A stretch of DNA of 64,000 nt, taken from contig CM048846.1 in NCBI GenBank assembly GCA_026545225.1, positions 51,142,270 through 51,206,269 of the forward strand. Direction: 5' to 3'. Below the pieces are notes generated by a model that saw nothing but the letters and a program-made list of their open reading frames with translations, did no database searches and was not told where the DNA came from. Position numbers and translations under genes: made by a program. Below are positions 21,869 through 33,229 of the stretch, piece after piece (the stretch's first letter is position 1; each line of letters starts with the position of its first letter). This DNA is from Cornus controversa (Eukaryota; Streptophyta; Magnoliopsida; Cornales; Cornaceae).

Positions 21869-22916
21869 TGTTAGATTATATATTTCCTATTATATCTACT
21901 GTTAGATTATATATATTTTTCTAAACCACTTAGAATTAAGATTTCTTGTCTCCTAAGTTTACTTAGCCTACAATATTATGTGCCTGTAAATAGACTTTTA
22001 TATATTGTTCACAATATCAATTCACGATATCAATTCAATATATACAATCTTCCTATATTTCTAACACTCTTAAATAAACAAAATTCTCCAACGGTAATGA
22101 CTTTGTAAAGATGTCTGCAAGCTGGTCATGAGAATTACAGTGCTCCATTTGGATGTCTTGGTTGGCCACTAGATCCTGAATGAAGTGATGGCGTATTTCT
22201 ATATGCTTTGTGTGACTATGATGCACCGGGTTCTTTGTTATTGCGATTGTAGATTGATTATAACAGTAAAGTGTAGTTGCCTTCTCTTGAATCTGCTTCA
22301 TGTCTCCCAAAATCCTCCATAGCCAAACACTTTGACACGCTACCGTAGTAACTGCTACATATTTTGCCTATGATGAAGAGAGAGTTGTTGATCGTTGTTT
22401 CTTTGAGCACCATGAAATTTTTCCTGAACCAAGGTTAAAAATATAACCAGAAGTGCTCCTCTAGTCTTTAATTGAGCCTACCCAATCACTGTCAAAAAGA
22501 CCATATAAATTAAAATTGTTAGTGTAGGTGTAACAAATACCATAAGAGGAGGTTCCTTTTAGGTATCTCAACACCCTCTTTAATTGCAACCCCCATGTGA
22601 ATCTTGCTCGGACTTGACATGTATCTTGATAACAAACTTGTGGCAAACATAATGTCGGGCCGAGTGTTTGTGAGGTACAACAAACTTCTAAAAAAACTTC
22701 AGTAAATATGGCAATCCACCTTTTCTTCCTTATCATCCATGCAAAGTTTCTGATTTCTAATCATAGGAGTCTTCACCATATTGCAATCCTTCATATTGTA
22801 TTTTTTAAAGAGGTCTAGAACATACTTTTCTTGAGATACAAATTTTTTTTCTAGCAACTTGTTTTACCTCCAATCCATAAAAATAATTCATCAAACCAAG
22901 ATTAGTCATTTCAAAT
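21869..22916 (-). mobile_element. Second copia 3' end with short LTR
   Basis: The minus strand has EFEMTNLGLMNYFYGLEV, a frame-shifted RT/RNase H ([33 protein letters not shown]), then YCYNQSTIAITKNPVHHSH and DQLADIFTKSLPLENF (22310-22056). The 3' LTR is 21869-22066 (198 bp): TGTTAGAAATATAGG at its minus start and an AATCTAACA end; an inner AATCTAACA repeat near 21900 makes the left end uncertain. At about 22917 it is fused to a Transposase_28-type gene fragment. Inactive. Confidence 0.83.
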
Positions 22917-24154
22917 TCAACAATCAGACGAGTCCTTAAATTTTTCGACAGCTGCTGCTTCAAGCCCTGGTAAGTCAACATTCCAACGCGCCATCTCCTC
23001 CTGGTTATGGCAGATCTGCGAGTTAAGAATGTCAATCTCCCCAGGTTGAGAGGCATAGGAGGCTCGGAGAGATTCTATCTCTGAATTCAGCATGGAACAC
23101 TGAGTGTTGAAAGAGGCACGCTCGGCAACAAAGGAAACCTCCTGCTTCTCAAGTTCATTCACCGTCCACATAAAGCGGTTAAAAATGGAGTGGGCAAATG
23201 TCACGCACTGTTGAACAATATTAAAATATGCATAAGCATATAGAAGATGAGATCGACAGAACAAAGTATACATGAATAAAGAAAAGATATACCCCTTCTG
23301 ACGATGTCAACAAGGGGAGGGTAGCCTAGTGAAAGTAGCCCTTCATCAAAAGTTAGGGTTTGGGCATCCCTCACCCTAGCATTACTAGCTTCCTCCAGTC
23401 TTTCTTCCTCTGCCTCGCTCACGGGCAGCGCGACCTTCCAAGCTGAGTATAAAAGTGATTATGTGTAAAAAAATGAGGAAAGGAAAAAGAATCAGAAAAG
23501 AGAGAGAATAAGCTTACTAGAAGCATCCCCAGGAGCCCATGAGCGGGGGATAATATGGGGGGTAGCCTCCCAGTATCCAGAAACAAAGAAGAAATAGTTT
23601 CTCCATGACTCGAGGCGGTTATTGTGGTCCACATCAACCAAGCCTTTGTTCAGATGGTTTTCGCCTGAGCGACTATGAACATGACACCAGTCGCCAGTCT
23701 TGAAAAGCCCATAGCAAGAAAGAAACCCACTTGCTGACAGCGGGATATCAAAATCACAAGACTTCCACAAAATGAGAGAAGCTATAATAATACGCCAAGA
23801 AATTGGCGTGAGCTGAGAAGGGCAGAGGTTCGTCGTGTGAAGGAGTTCTTGTACGAATACCAGAATTGGGAACCGGAGACCATAGGCGAAAGCGCTCTCA
23901 TAAAAACATGTCTCCCCCTGGTAAATTGAGTAAACCTTATCTGCTGAGGAGGGGGCTCGAACTACAACTCTGTCAGGAAATGAGTAATGAGCGAACAGCT
24001 CCTTTACATCTTGATTGGTCATGGCAGAGGCGATATCTCGGCACTTGGGGTAATTGGCCATGAAAAAATAAAGAAGTTGAACTTTGTGCCATAAAATGAT
24101 GCTAGAGGAAATGTAGAAATCGGGATAGAGGTGAGAGTGTGGTGCACAGAGCAC
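22917..24154 (-). pseudogene. Transposase_28-type ('putative gypsy type transposon') gene, 3 exons, truncated
   Basis: Exon 1 (about 24062-23518): MANYPKCRDIASAM, DVKELFAHYSFPDRVVVRAP, then YESAFAYGLRFPILVFVQEL and QLTPISWRIIIASLILWKSC, the hallmark of the Transposase_28 family (PF04195). A donor follows GGGGATGCTTCTA/GTAAGC. A second exon near 23435-23300 reads WKVALPVSEAEEERLEEASN; a third (about 23213-22917) is coiled-coil-like (ELEKQEVSFVAERASFN). It ends by fusing to the copia RT at EKFKDSS. Such genes lie antisense in Tat-type gypsy elements, so the gene belongs to the LTR element beside it. Function unknown. Confidence 0.75.
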
Positions 24155-25060
24155 AAAGAGGGATTCTTGCTTTGAAAGAATGAACGAAGAGGGAAGATGT
24201 CAAGGGATTTTATAGGAGTTCAAGAAGACCAACGACTACAAAGCAACGTTCAAAAAGCAACATTTAATAAACTTCAACGTATGGATTCCAACGTTCATGA
24301 AGACAATGCCTGAAGGAGAGGAGCTGGTCAAGGCCATCGCTTAAGGGCGGCCAAAACCACCCCACAAAGGTGGCCAAGGCTGCCCCTCAAGGGCGGTCCT
24401 GCGCCCCCCCCCCCCCAAAAAAAAAAAAAAAAGAACTTGTAGCAACCTAAAATCCACGGGCCAAGATAAAGACCTAGCAAAGTTACTTAAGCCTGAGTCC
24501 ATTTTTACGGCCCAGAAAGCCAGCCATAGTGTTCCTAAGGACCAGTAAACGACCCTCATGAACAGGGGGCATCTAATATAGCATTTGACTCCAAATGTGA
24601 CACATGTAACGTGAAGGTTGAAGATTACGTGACATAGACAAAAAGTATACTTTGACTAAGACTTTTCTCTCTCTAGATAAGTCTGTGAAACTGAAAAGTC
24701 AGTCTTATATTAGGACACGCTCCCAATTGACTGCTATAAATACAGAGATGGTCTATATACCAGGTACGAAATGAATACCCTCTAAAGTGCCTTTATAGCT
24801 TAAAAAAGTCATTCCAATTTCTGACTTGATCATCGGAGCACAGTTGACCGGCACTACGCTGGTGCCCTTTCAACTACCCTTCTTTTGTCCTTTTTACATG
24901 TACACAATGAATACCCTCTAAAGTGCCTTTATAGCCTAAGAAAGCCCTTTCAATTTCTAACTTGATCATCGGAGCGTAATCGGTAGCATCACACCGACAC
25001 CCTTCCGACTACCCTTCTTTTGTTTTTTTACATGTTGACGTTTGACCAGTTCGGGGTTAA
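24155..25060 (+). mobile_element. Tat-like gypsy 3' end: polypurine tract and LTR-like promoter
   Basis: A purine tract GAACAGGGGGCAT lies at about 24560 and is followed by 3' LTR-like sequence with CTATAAATACAGAG (24735-24748). ACTTGATCATCGGAGC occurs twice (about 24826 and 24961), a string typical of many plant gypsy LTR tails. The tail holds two imperfect copies of a roughly 135-bp unit: 24765-24897 and 24898-25035. C14 and A15 runs occur at 24405-24432. LTR ends were not resolved. Confidence 0.6.
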
Positions 25061-25105
25061 TTTGTGCTTCATCACAAATCTTGTGAATGTTATGTGGTAG
25101 GATTT

Positions 25106-25107
<2 letters not shown>

Positions 25108-25142
<35 letters not shown>
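25108..25142. repeat. (AT)n microsatellite
   Basis: About 17 AT repeats, flanked by GATTTGTG and ATCACAAC, which form an inverted repeat around it. Marks the end of the transposon block before the FTB remnant. Confidence 0.9.
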
Positions 25143-25145
<3 letters not shown>

Positions 25146-26739
25146 AACTCGGTTATATTTATGTAGTATATATTAAGTATGAGAGAAAATCCCTCTCATT
25201 GACTTGAATTTCGCGATACCCACAATTTTAGTTGTTGCATATTTGACTCACAAAATTGAAGAGCTAAGTCGCAACCTAACTCCCATAATTCTTTTAAACG
25301 TGTCTCGTGCTGTGCACATTCTCGTTAGTCCCTCTCGCTTGTGTGTCTCGTTCTTCACCATTTTCTCTCTCTTCATTCTCCTAAGTATCGACAACGACTG
25401 CCTCAACCTACCTCCACCTCCACCTCCACCGCCAGCTTCCACAGCTCCACCACTGAAACTCTCTCCCGTTCCCAGATAATTCCTTGTCACCGACATCACC
25501 TCTTCTCGGACTGACTTCGACCAAAAAAGCAGTCATCACCTGCCAAAAGGAATAGCAGCCATCGACCAATTTATTTACTCTCCCTTGAAATCCACACTCC
25601 ACCCCTTGTCTCAACACAACCCAAGGACATCATCACAGATAAGTGTTACAACTAAGGGTTACATCTAACAGAAAATGTTGGTTTTTTACAGCCAACCCCT
25701 TTAAAGAAAACACCAATCTCAGATTTTTGCTATAAAAAATTGTTATATTCTCAATGGAGATTTACTGAAGGAAAGCACCCAATGTAGCGAAGCATTTATT
25801 AGAAGCCAGTGCAATTGGGATCTCCATTGAGGTGAATCACAAGTGACAAGTGAAGATGAAAAAATAAATATATCCTTATATACGTAGTTCTCCCTTTTTT
25901 CCATAAGTTACTTCTCATTATTTTATTTTTTATTTTTTTCTTTCAAAAAGTTAGTGACTATTCTTAACTTTTAGTTTTAACCTGCAAACCTGGTTTGAGG
26001 AAAGAAGCCTCACAAAAGATTTCGCCCCAGCCCCAAAAATGAAAAAATATCACTTTTAGTCCAATTTCTATGCTTCATTTATAAATGTAGAGAAGAGATT
26101 TTGCCTATAAAAACAAGCAGTCCATGGGAACAAACACTGAATCTTCTTTCCAACAGAATTTTCATCTCCGATTTTGCTCCTTCAATTTTAGCTACTGACC
26201 TTTGACCATTTTTCCATCATGAACAAGGAAGTGAATTTCAGGATTGAGGTATATTTGAATTAGTTTAGCATTATGATGAAGGGTTATATTCCCTAACTGG
26301 CGCTTAATTCAACTACGTCATTAGTTAACCATTTATTTAAAAGTAAAACTTGACCAGCACAACATTAATACTTTGTGCCCATAATTGAGCCCAAAAGTGA
26401 AATATGGAACAATTAGAATATAGCAGATAAGCGATGCATAGTCAGAGAAACTACAATAATTTATTCCTAGTCAGTTAATGAAGAAGCTCATACAGAAGCA
26501 ACATTTAAGAGAAGGAAGACCATCTTACAATTAAACTAGCCAAATCCAAATGATTAACCTCATTGATTAGAATCATCGTGGCCAACCCACAAAAGGTGTA
26601 CCTAATAAAGAAAATGATTAGGTTATTGGCTTTTCCAGATAACATAAGAGTGTAAAAGAAACATGTGCATGCATACATGCAGATATCACACCAAAGAGAA
26701 AATCTGACAGAAAACGAGGACAAACACCTCATCCCAATG

Positions 26740-27112
26740 CAATGGCGGAGCCAGGAATTTTCTTCAGAAGGGGCAACCATTAACAATAATATGATAAGAA
26801 ATTTTGAAACAAAATAATAAATAGCAAAAGAGGGGTCTTCTCTAAATTTTGATTCTTAAAAAATTTTTGAGACTCGCTGGAAGAGAAAGACACGAGTTTT
26901 TTCTAAATTTTGAAAATTATGTTGGGCCAACGAATTAGAAAATGAGAGGTCTTTTTGAATCTTGAAGTTTTCTTAAGGTTTTTTGTGAATTTTTTTGGGA
27001 TTCAGTGGGGGCATTTTTATAATTATTAAAAAATTTGTATACAAAATAGAAATGACAAAAAATTCCAATGGGGGCAATTGCCCCCACTGGGCATAACATG
27101 GCTCCGCCGCAG
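26740..27112. mobile_element. hAT-type MITE in FTB intron 9
   Basis: 373 bp. TSD TCCCAATG at 26732-26739 and 27113-27120 (8 bp, identical). Termini CAATGGCGGAGCCAGG and, on the other strand, CTGCGGCGGAGCCATG share the GGCGGAGCCA core. An 8-bp duplication is the hAT signature. No coding capacity. An internal GGGGGCAATTGCCCCC palindrome lies near the right end. Confidence 0.85.
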
Positions 27113-27725
27113 TCCCAATGGTTTACAATCACAAGAAACAGAATCATAGTCCCTTAGCAGATACAACAACAAACATTAGTGGGAAACATACCCACCATGA
27201 GCTTCAGAACCAGGTTCTCCGGCAATGCCTCCTTCATAGGTCTGACAGCTGCAGGGCAGATGCTAGTGAGTACAACCATCCATTACTCATATTGATTAAA
27301 AACTAAACATTAAGAAAACACTAAAATAGGTGATCCACAATAATATCAACATTCCCATGCAATGGAAAAACTTTACTCAAAGCCACCCCAGAGCTTGCTT
27401 GTACAGTGCAAATCACCCAATCCCTAAAAAACTAATGGCACTAGAATTCCTTCTCAAACAAATTATCATACTGATGTATTATTTAACCAACTTTAGCCTT
27501 CTTAGTAACACAATCTCTTTCAGGAATTCAGCCATAGCTATAAGATAAGTATTTGCAATTTTTTCAGGAGCAATAATAACAATAAAAAGACGAAATATCT
27601 TGCAGAAAATATCCTCTGCAGCAGCACCAAATTCTTGTCTTCACATAAAAGAAGAATTTTAATTGCATATTTCTCTTTGTTCTCACTTCCATTTTTCCCT
27701 AGCAATTACTTGTAATAGCTTTCAT

Positions 27726-27755
27726 ATTTCTGTAATGGTGATAGATTACAGAAAT
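27726..27755. repeat. Perfect 11-bp hairpin in the FTB intron 8 region
   Basis: ATTTCTGTAAT (27726-27736) and ATTACAGAAAT (27745-27755) are exact complements with an 8-base loop. ATAGCTTTCATATTTCT flanks it on both sides as a direct repeat. Possibly a MITE remnant. Confidence 0.5.
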
Positions 27756-29979
27756 AGCTTTCATATTTCTCTTTTATGGATACTTTGATTGTATAGTAGA
27801 CCCACTTGGTCTAGCTTTGTTCTTGGGCCGCGCTCCCCTTTTGAGCTCTCTTTTATGAAATCTTCTCAAAAGTATATAAACTCAAAAGGCCAACATAGGG
27901 GTATAAAAAGGTAAACCAGAGTGCTGGGAAGGGGAAGACTGGAAAAATCACTAACTTGTGACATTATTTTGCACCGAGTAATTACTCTCATTCTTGAATC
28001 TGTGTCCCTGTGCTTGTAACCCAAGCTTCATAATTGCACTAAACAATAACCCCTTCTAACGTATATTTTCATGTAGTTCAAAATATATAATATATATCCA
28101 TGCTCCTCATGTCAAGCCCTTGTGTTATCTTGGTTTTCTATTTTTCATATTGGCATGAGTTATAAATATCTTTGATATAATATATGTGTGTGTGTGTGTG
28201 TGTGCGCAGCCATGCACATGTGAATATATTAAACTTACTATATAAAGAATATATAACAGTATGAAATAATTCCCTCCGATACAACACTACTTCGCTATAT
28301 CTTGAAAGAAGGAAAAGAAAAAGTTTCATCTCAACATGCTACATATACAACATGTATTTGCCACTATGTTACATGGAAACTGATATAGTGATATTCATAG
28401 ACTATCAGTTTACTCAACATGGGTAATGGGCATGGCTATGCATCTGACACATACACTTTAGACACTTCGAAGTGAGACTGTTCTACAAAAAAAAAAAAAA
28501 GGAGAACATAACAATTTCATTCAAAGTTTCATAAGATACTTCCAAATTTGTTCCTTCCATTATGTAAATATGTCAAATGTCTCTAATTATTCATATCTAA
28601 GAAGCTATATTGCATAGAAGTTTAATTTTACCTACGTTTATAATTGTCCATGCCCGTGTATCTTGAGATATAGTGATTAGATGAATCTGAACAAACAGAC
28701 TGCAATCGCACCCCAAACAGTTACCTAAGTCCATATAATGTCAAATTTGACACGAGTATGATTATATTACTTTGGAACATGGAATGTACTTGGGGCAAGT
28801 CCAACAGGTGTACAGAAATGTCACCAAATCCAAAGCCTTTTCTTGACACTTGCCAGATTTTTATTACATGATAAGTTTCACATAAGTTCCATAAACACAT
28901 TTACATACGTCTACTTGTGAGTTTAGAGACTTCAGCCCATACACTATTCAATTCAACAAAGCCTTGTTTCAACCACTCGCAATCAGCTCCATTCTGATCT
29001 ATCTAAAGGTCAAAACTTCATAAAATTGTGCTTACATGTTTAAATGAACCTGGGGAAAAAAAAAAAAGTCCATGCATCAATATAAGGTGTTATATGCACT
29101 GCATTTCAGATGCAGTCATTCTAGGTTCATAAAGTGGACATATGATGGTTCATGCATTTGAAAACATCATAGGGTTCAAACATGCAGCTAGAATTCAAAA
29201 CTGATCAAGAAGGTAAAAAAACAGCTCTACAGAGATATGAAACCAAGTAATTGACACATATAGAACAAGCATGAAACTGATTGCTGAATTAGATGGCCCC
29301 AGCAGTAAAATTGAGAGTAAAAGCTGGTTGAGACCAACCTCAAGATGTAATTTCCAACATCTTTCACAAGTTCATAATCCAAAATGTTCAGAATGCTTGC
29401 AGCCTGGGTGGAGAATAAAACTGTAGATATCAATAAAAGATTGAAAGAGCAGTATACAAGAAAACAAAGATGAATAAATCAACCATTAAAAGTATATGGA
29501 TCCATGAGAAAGTAATACATATTATAAACCTGATACTATGTTTCTATGCTTATCATTGACCTCTTTAGTTGCAAATGTTAAAGGAATGCATGTAAAAGTG
29601 AATAATGCAGGTCCAGTGGAAGGAATGTGCATTTCTTGAATGTGTATCTGCTTTCTTTTAAGTTTTGGCTAAAAGAGAATTTCCTTTTGCTGGCATTCTG
29701 TTAATTTCCCTTTTTCTTCATATTCCCTTGTTATTACATGGTTTTTTCAATGACAAATTAAGGAAAGATACCAAAGTAAAACTCTATTTTCTCAGAAATT
29801 ATCATGCAATGTTTAGTCAAATCATCTGGCAGTTAACATAAATTAATTACTTCCATGGAGAAGCATATGCCAAATGATGGTCAGCCATTCTATAAAATGC
29901 CTATTTTACCCACATTCTGATATGCTACAACAAAAACCACCTCTCATTAAAACCACTGTTCTACCCTTATATTCAATTA

Positions 29980-30564
29980 TGTTAGGTTGGTTCAAATTTC
30001 TATTGTGATTAGGTTTCCATTATAGAGTTGTATCTTATTAGATAATTTCTTAATTAGCAAGTCTTGGTCTCAAGGAAGGAAGGTTCTTGGTAGGCAAGTC
30101 TTGGGCTCTAAGGAATTGTAAACCTTGTCCACCAAGGAATTGGGTTTGGGGCTATATAAATAGTTTCGTATGTTATAGGCTGAGACAAGTGAGAAGAAAA
30201 GAGGCAATACTCTCATTGTATTTGAGAGGTCACTCTCATTGTTTTGAGAGGGCAACTCTTGTATAGAGGTAATACTCTTGTTGTTTTTGAGAGGGCACTT
30301 AGAGAAAGAATTCTAGAATTTGTGATTTCCTTTTGAGTGAGATTGGGTGAATAAGGGTTCAGGGTTGAGAGTTGAGCGTACTCTTGATATAGTCTTTCTA
30401 TTGTTACAATCTATATAGTGAAATCGGGCTCTCCGTGGACGTAAGCTTGTTTAGCCGAACCACGTATAATTCTTGGTGTGTTCTTGGAAATTTCTTCGTA
30501 CTTGTTTACTTATCATCACATCGTAATATTTGGTGGTACGTGATTGGAGGCTTGTTTCTCAACA
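29980..30564 (+). mobile_element. Solo copia LTR in FTB intron 7
   Basis: 585 bp from TGTTAGGTTGG to CTTGTTTCTCAACA, flanked by identical AATTA (29975-29979 and 30565-30569). It contains GCTATATAAATAG (about 30153) and the U5 string CTCCGTGGACGTAAGC...CCGAACCACG, typical of copia LTRs. The identical 5-bp flanks show insertion followed by LTR-LTR recombination. Confidence 0.9.
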
Positions 30565-31624
30565 AATTATATAGATGTCAACACGAGCACACACGTGGGG
30601 GGAGAGAGGGAGAGAGAGAGAGTTCAAACATACAGAAATGGAAGTATAGCAAGCACGAACATCTACTTCTCCGCCATCATGCATCCTGATGAAAAGGAAT
30701 ATACAATATAAAAAAGAGTCTTTACTAGGGCCCTCAAATTCTTAGTTATAGACATGTGTGCAAGGAGATTTACAAGTAAGCATAAAGTTTCTTCCAGGAT
30801 CAAGATATCAATTGAAAATTAAACACATGTACAATGAGTAAAAAATGAACAAGGAACCATAGAAAGGTTCATTCTTTGAATCAAATGTACCATATTGTCC
30901 AGTCAAACTGACGAGTGAATCAAATTTTTAAGAAAGATTGTTGCAAACCATACTAATTTGAATCAAAGAATTAAGAGTCAGCAATTTTCCGTATTTTTAG
31001 GTATCATGGATTATGGTACAGATACAGATATAGTTCTAAACACTTCAACAAGATGAAGTGGCTAGCGCACACAAAAATTAGAATGAGAAGGAAAAAGATT
31101 CTGGAACAATTAAGAATAAGAACCCTATGCTAGCTTTCAACAAAGTTCGTTCCACATATATTACCTTTCTAGGCATCACAAGCAATCCAGGGAAGCACCA
31201 ACTCAACTGGAATGTTGAAAAATGACGTATATTTTCTTATTTCAAGTATGTTGTGAGTCTTAGTAACTATAAAGCTCGTTTGGGAAAAGTTCTCCTAAGA
31301 ATCAACTGTAGCCATTATCCTCAAACCTTATAAAATTCCTAAGGGGAATTTTCTGCTTTTGAACTTCCGTCCAGCATATAATTCAATTGGGTTTGACTAG
31401 CAACCCAATAGTTGCAATCCTGTAAACTTCTAAACCTGGAAAATGACGAGTTTATTTTCATTATTCTTTTTTCCCTTTAAATGATGACAGCCTGCACCAA
31501 AATGACATAGGCATTGTTGATAAGTGCCAATAATCCTACCCCCCAAAAAATGATAGCATAAAAAGGCAGGATATACCATTTCAACTATTCTAAGTTGTAT
31601 ACCTACCACAAAAATGCAATCCAA

Positions 31625-31735
31625 GTACTATTATGAACATGAGACACCTTGTCATATATATGCACCGTAGTTATCAAATGAATCCAAGTTTTATGATGAA
31701 CATGAGAAACATTGTCATATATATGCACCAGGTAT
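31625..31735. repeat. Imperfect tandem duplication in FTB intron 6
   Basis: Two roughly 55-base copies with GAACATGAGACACCTTGTC / GAACATGAGAAACATTGTC followed by ATATATATGCACC. Short local duplication, no gene. Confidence 0.7.
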
Positions 31736-32556
31736 CCCATCTATTCTGAAATTGTGATCATTCACTATAGTACTAATATTTTATTGGACTACAAATATAC
31801 ATGCAATAATTATGCATGCAAAATTGCAAATACACATACAATCACAAATGGCAATAAAAACATACACAAACACCACGCTTTCCACCTTGGATAATAATCA
31901 ACTATTAGCTTGCATAGAAATTGGAATACATAAATGAAACAATATGTAGTATGATGGTGAAAGTAGATTATAAATTCAAAATCTCGAACAGATATGATGT
32001 CACACCTGAATCCCCCACTTGGATGCTTCATTCGCAGAAAGAATGTGTATAGTTTACCTTTGAAAAACACCATATCAAATAACTTTCTAAAGGCAAAAGA
32101 ATGTGATAAAGTAGCAAATTTCACCGAGTATAAACTAACCACCTATTAATAGATGACAACGATCTGTCACCACCCAAAGTTACAAGTGAATTGACTGCAG
32201 CATAAGTTGTTGCAAGATGAGGCATCTGAGAAGAGTAGCATAAAAGTTAGTGGCTGCCATAAAGAAAAACAGCTCAGCTAGACTTAATATGTATCATAAA
32301 ACACTGATCTAAATAACATTCATTTGGAAAAAGAACAAAAGAATGTGAACTCAAATTTTTAAGTTCATGTAACAGATAGCTGTCAATACCCTCTTCAAAC
32401 AAAACTGGAACTTCGAATACTTGATATATAACAAAATTTATGAGATCAGATTAAAGAAAAAGAAAACAGAATTAATGTCAAATAATATATGAACAAAAAA
32501 TGTTACAGTTACACCTTGCATATTATCTTCTTTATACTTGTCAATAAAATAAAAAA

Positions 32557-32734
32557 CTCCTGTCCCATAATAAGTGTCCGCTTTCCTTCTGGGATGTTCC
32601 ACAATAGATGTCCACTTTCCTTTTTGAGATGTTCCAAATTACAATCTTTCCAATTTCTCCTTAGCTTTTCAAAACCTTTTCTAATCAATAAAGTAAATGT
32701 CGCCACAAAGGATGACACTTAATATGGGATGGAG
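32557..32734. mobile_element. Stowaway/mariner-like MITE in FTB intron 4
   Basis: About 178 bp. The left end CTCCTGTCCCATAATAAGTG and the right end (reverse CTCCATCCCATATTAAGTG) are inverted repeats of the CTCCCTCCGTCCCATA class, found in plant Tc1/mariner MITEs. The expected TA target duplication is only partly visible (AA left, GTA right). Confidence 0.7.
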
Positions 32735-33223
32735 GTAAATAAGTGAATGAGAAACCACAGCCACAAGCTTATAGGAACTGAAAAAAGGAAGGCAGACAAG
32801 ATTTCTCCCCGGGAAAAAAAAAAAAGATGTATCCATTAGAGTGGCTTCATCCTGAAACAACATAATCTCTTAGATGCACCAAAATTGAGACAGTTACAGA
32901 TTAAACACTGATACTTCTGACTTTATTGTTTTCTCAAGGCAACATGTGCATAAAAAAGTTACAATAATGATAATTTAGTTATAATACAAGACAATAGACA
33001 TTAAGTTCTCTTGCTTGTTAGAGTCTAGCAGACAATGAAGGGCTAATGAATATAAAGAACAAATTTGACTACTGAAGCTTAAATAAAAATCAGTTCCAAT
33101 TTTTCATGAAAATATAGAACTTGATTGCCACATTGAACTGCTGAAAATAATGGTAGTAGTAGCCAAATAAACATTATATTAAGATCGATAAATTAAGGCA
33201 TGTTCCGTAACAATGAAACATTA

Positions 33224-33229
33224 ACTTGC
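33224..33229 (-). other. GC-type splice donor after FTB exon 4
   Basis: The minus strand after exon 4 reads GGACAG/GCAAGTTAATG. Plant GC-AG introns usually have exactly this AG/GCAAGT context, so this is a plausible functional non-canonical donor, not a lesion. Exon 5 follows in phase from acceptor CTTCTCAG. Confidence 0.75.

Noticed and set aside
23492-24154. Host gene of unknown function with introns
   Set aside because: The Transposase_28 pattern and the adjacent gypsy LTR place it in a transposon.
25204-25620. Proline/glycine-rich open stretches over a CCACCT repeat
   Set aside because: Composition comes from the CCACCT microsatellite and shadows FTB exon 11; no domain.
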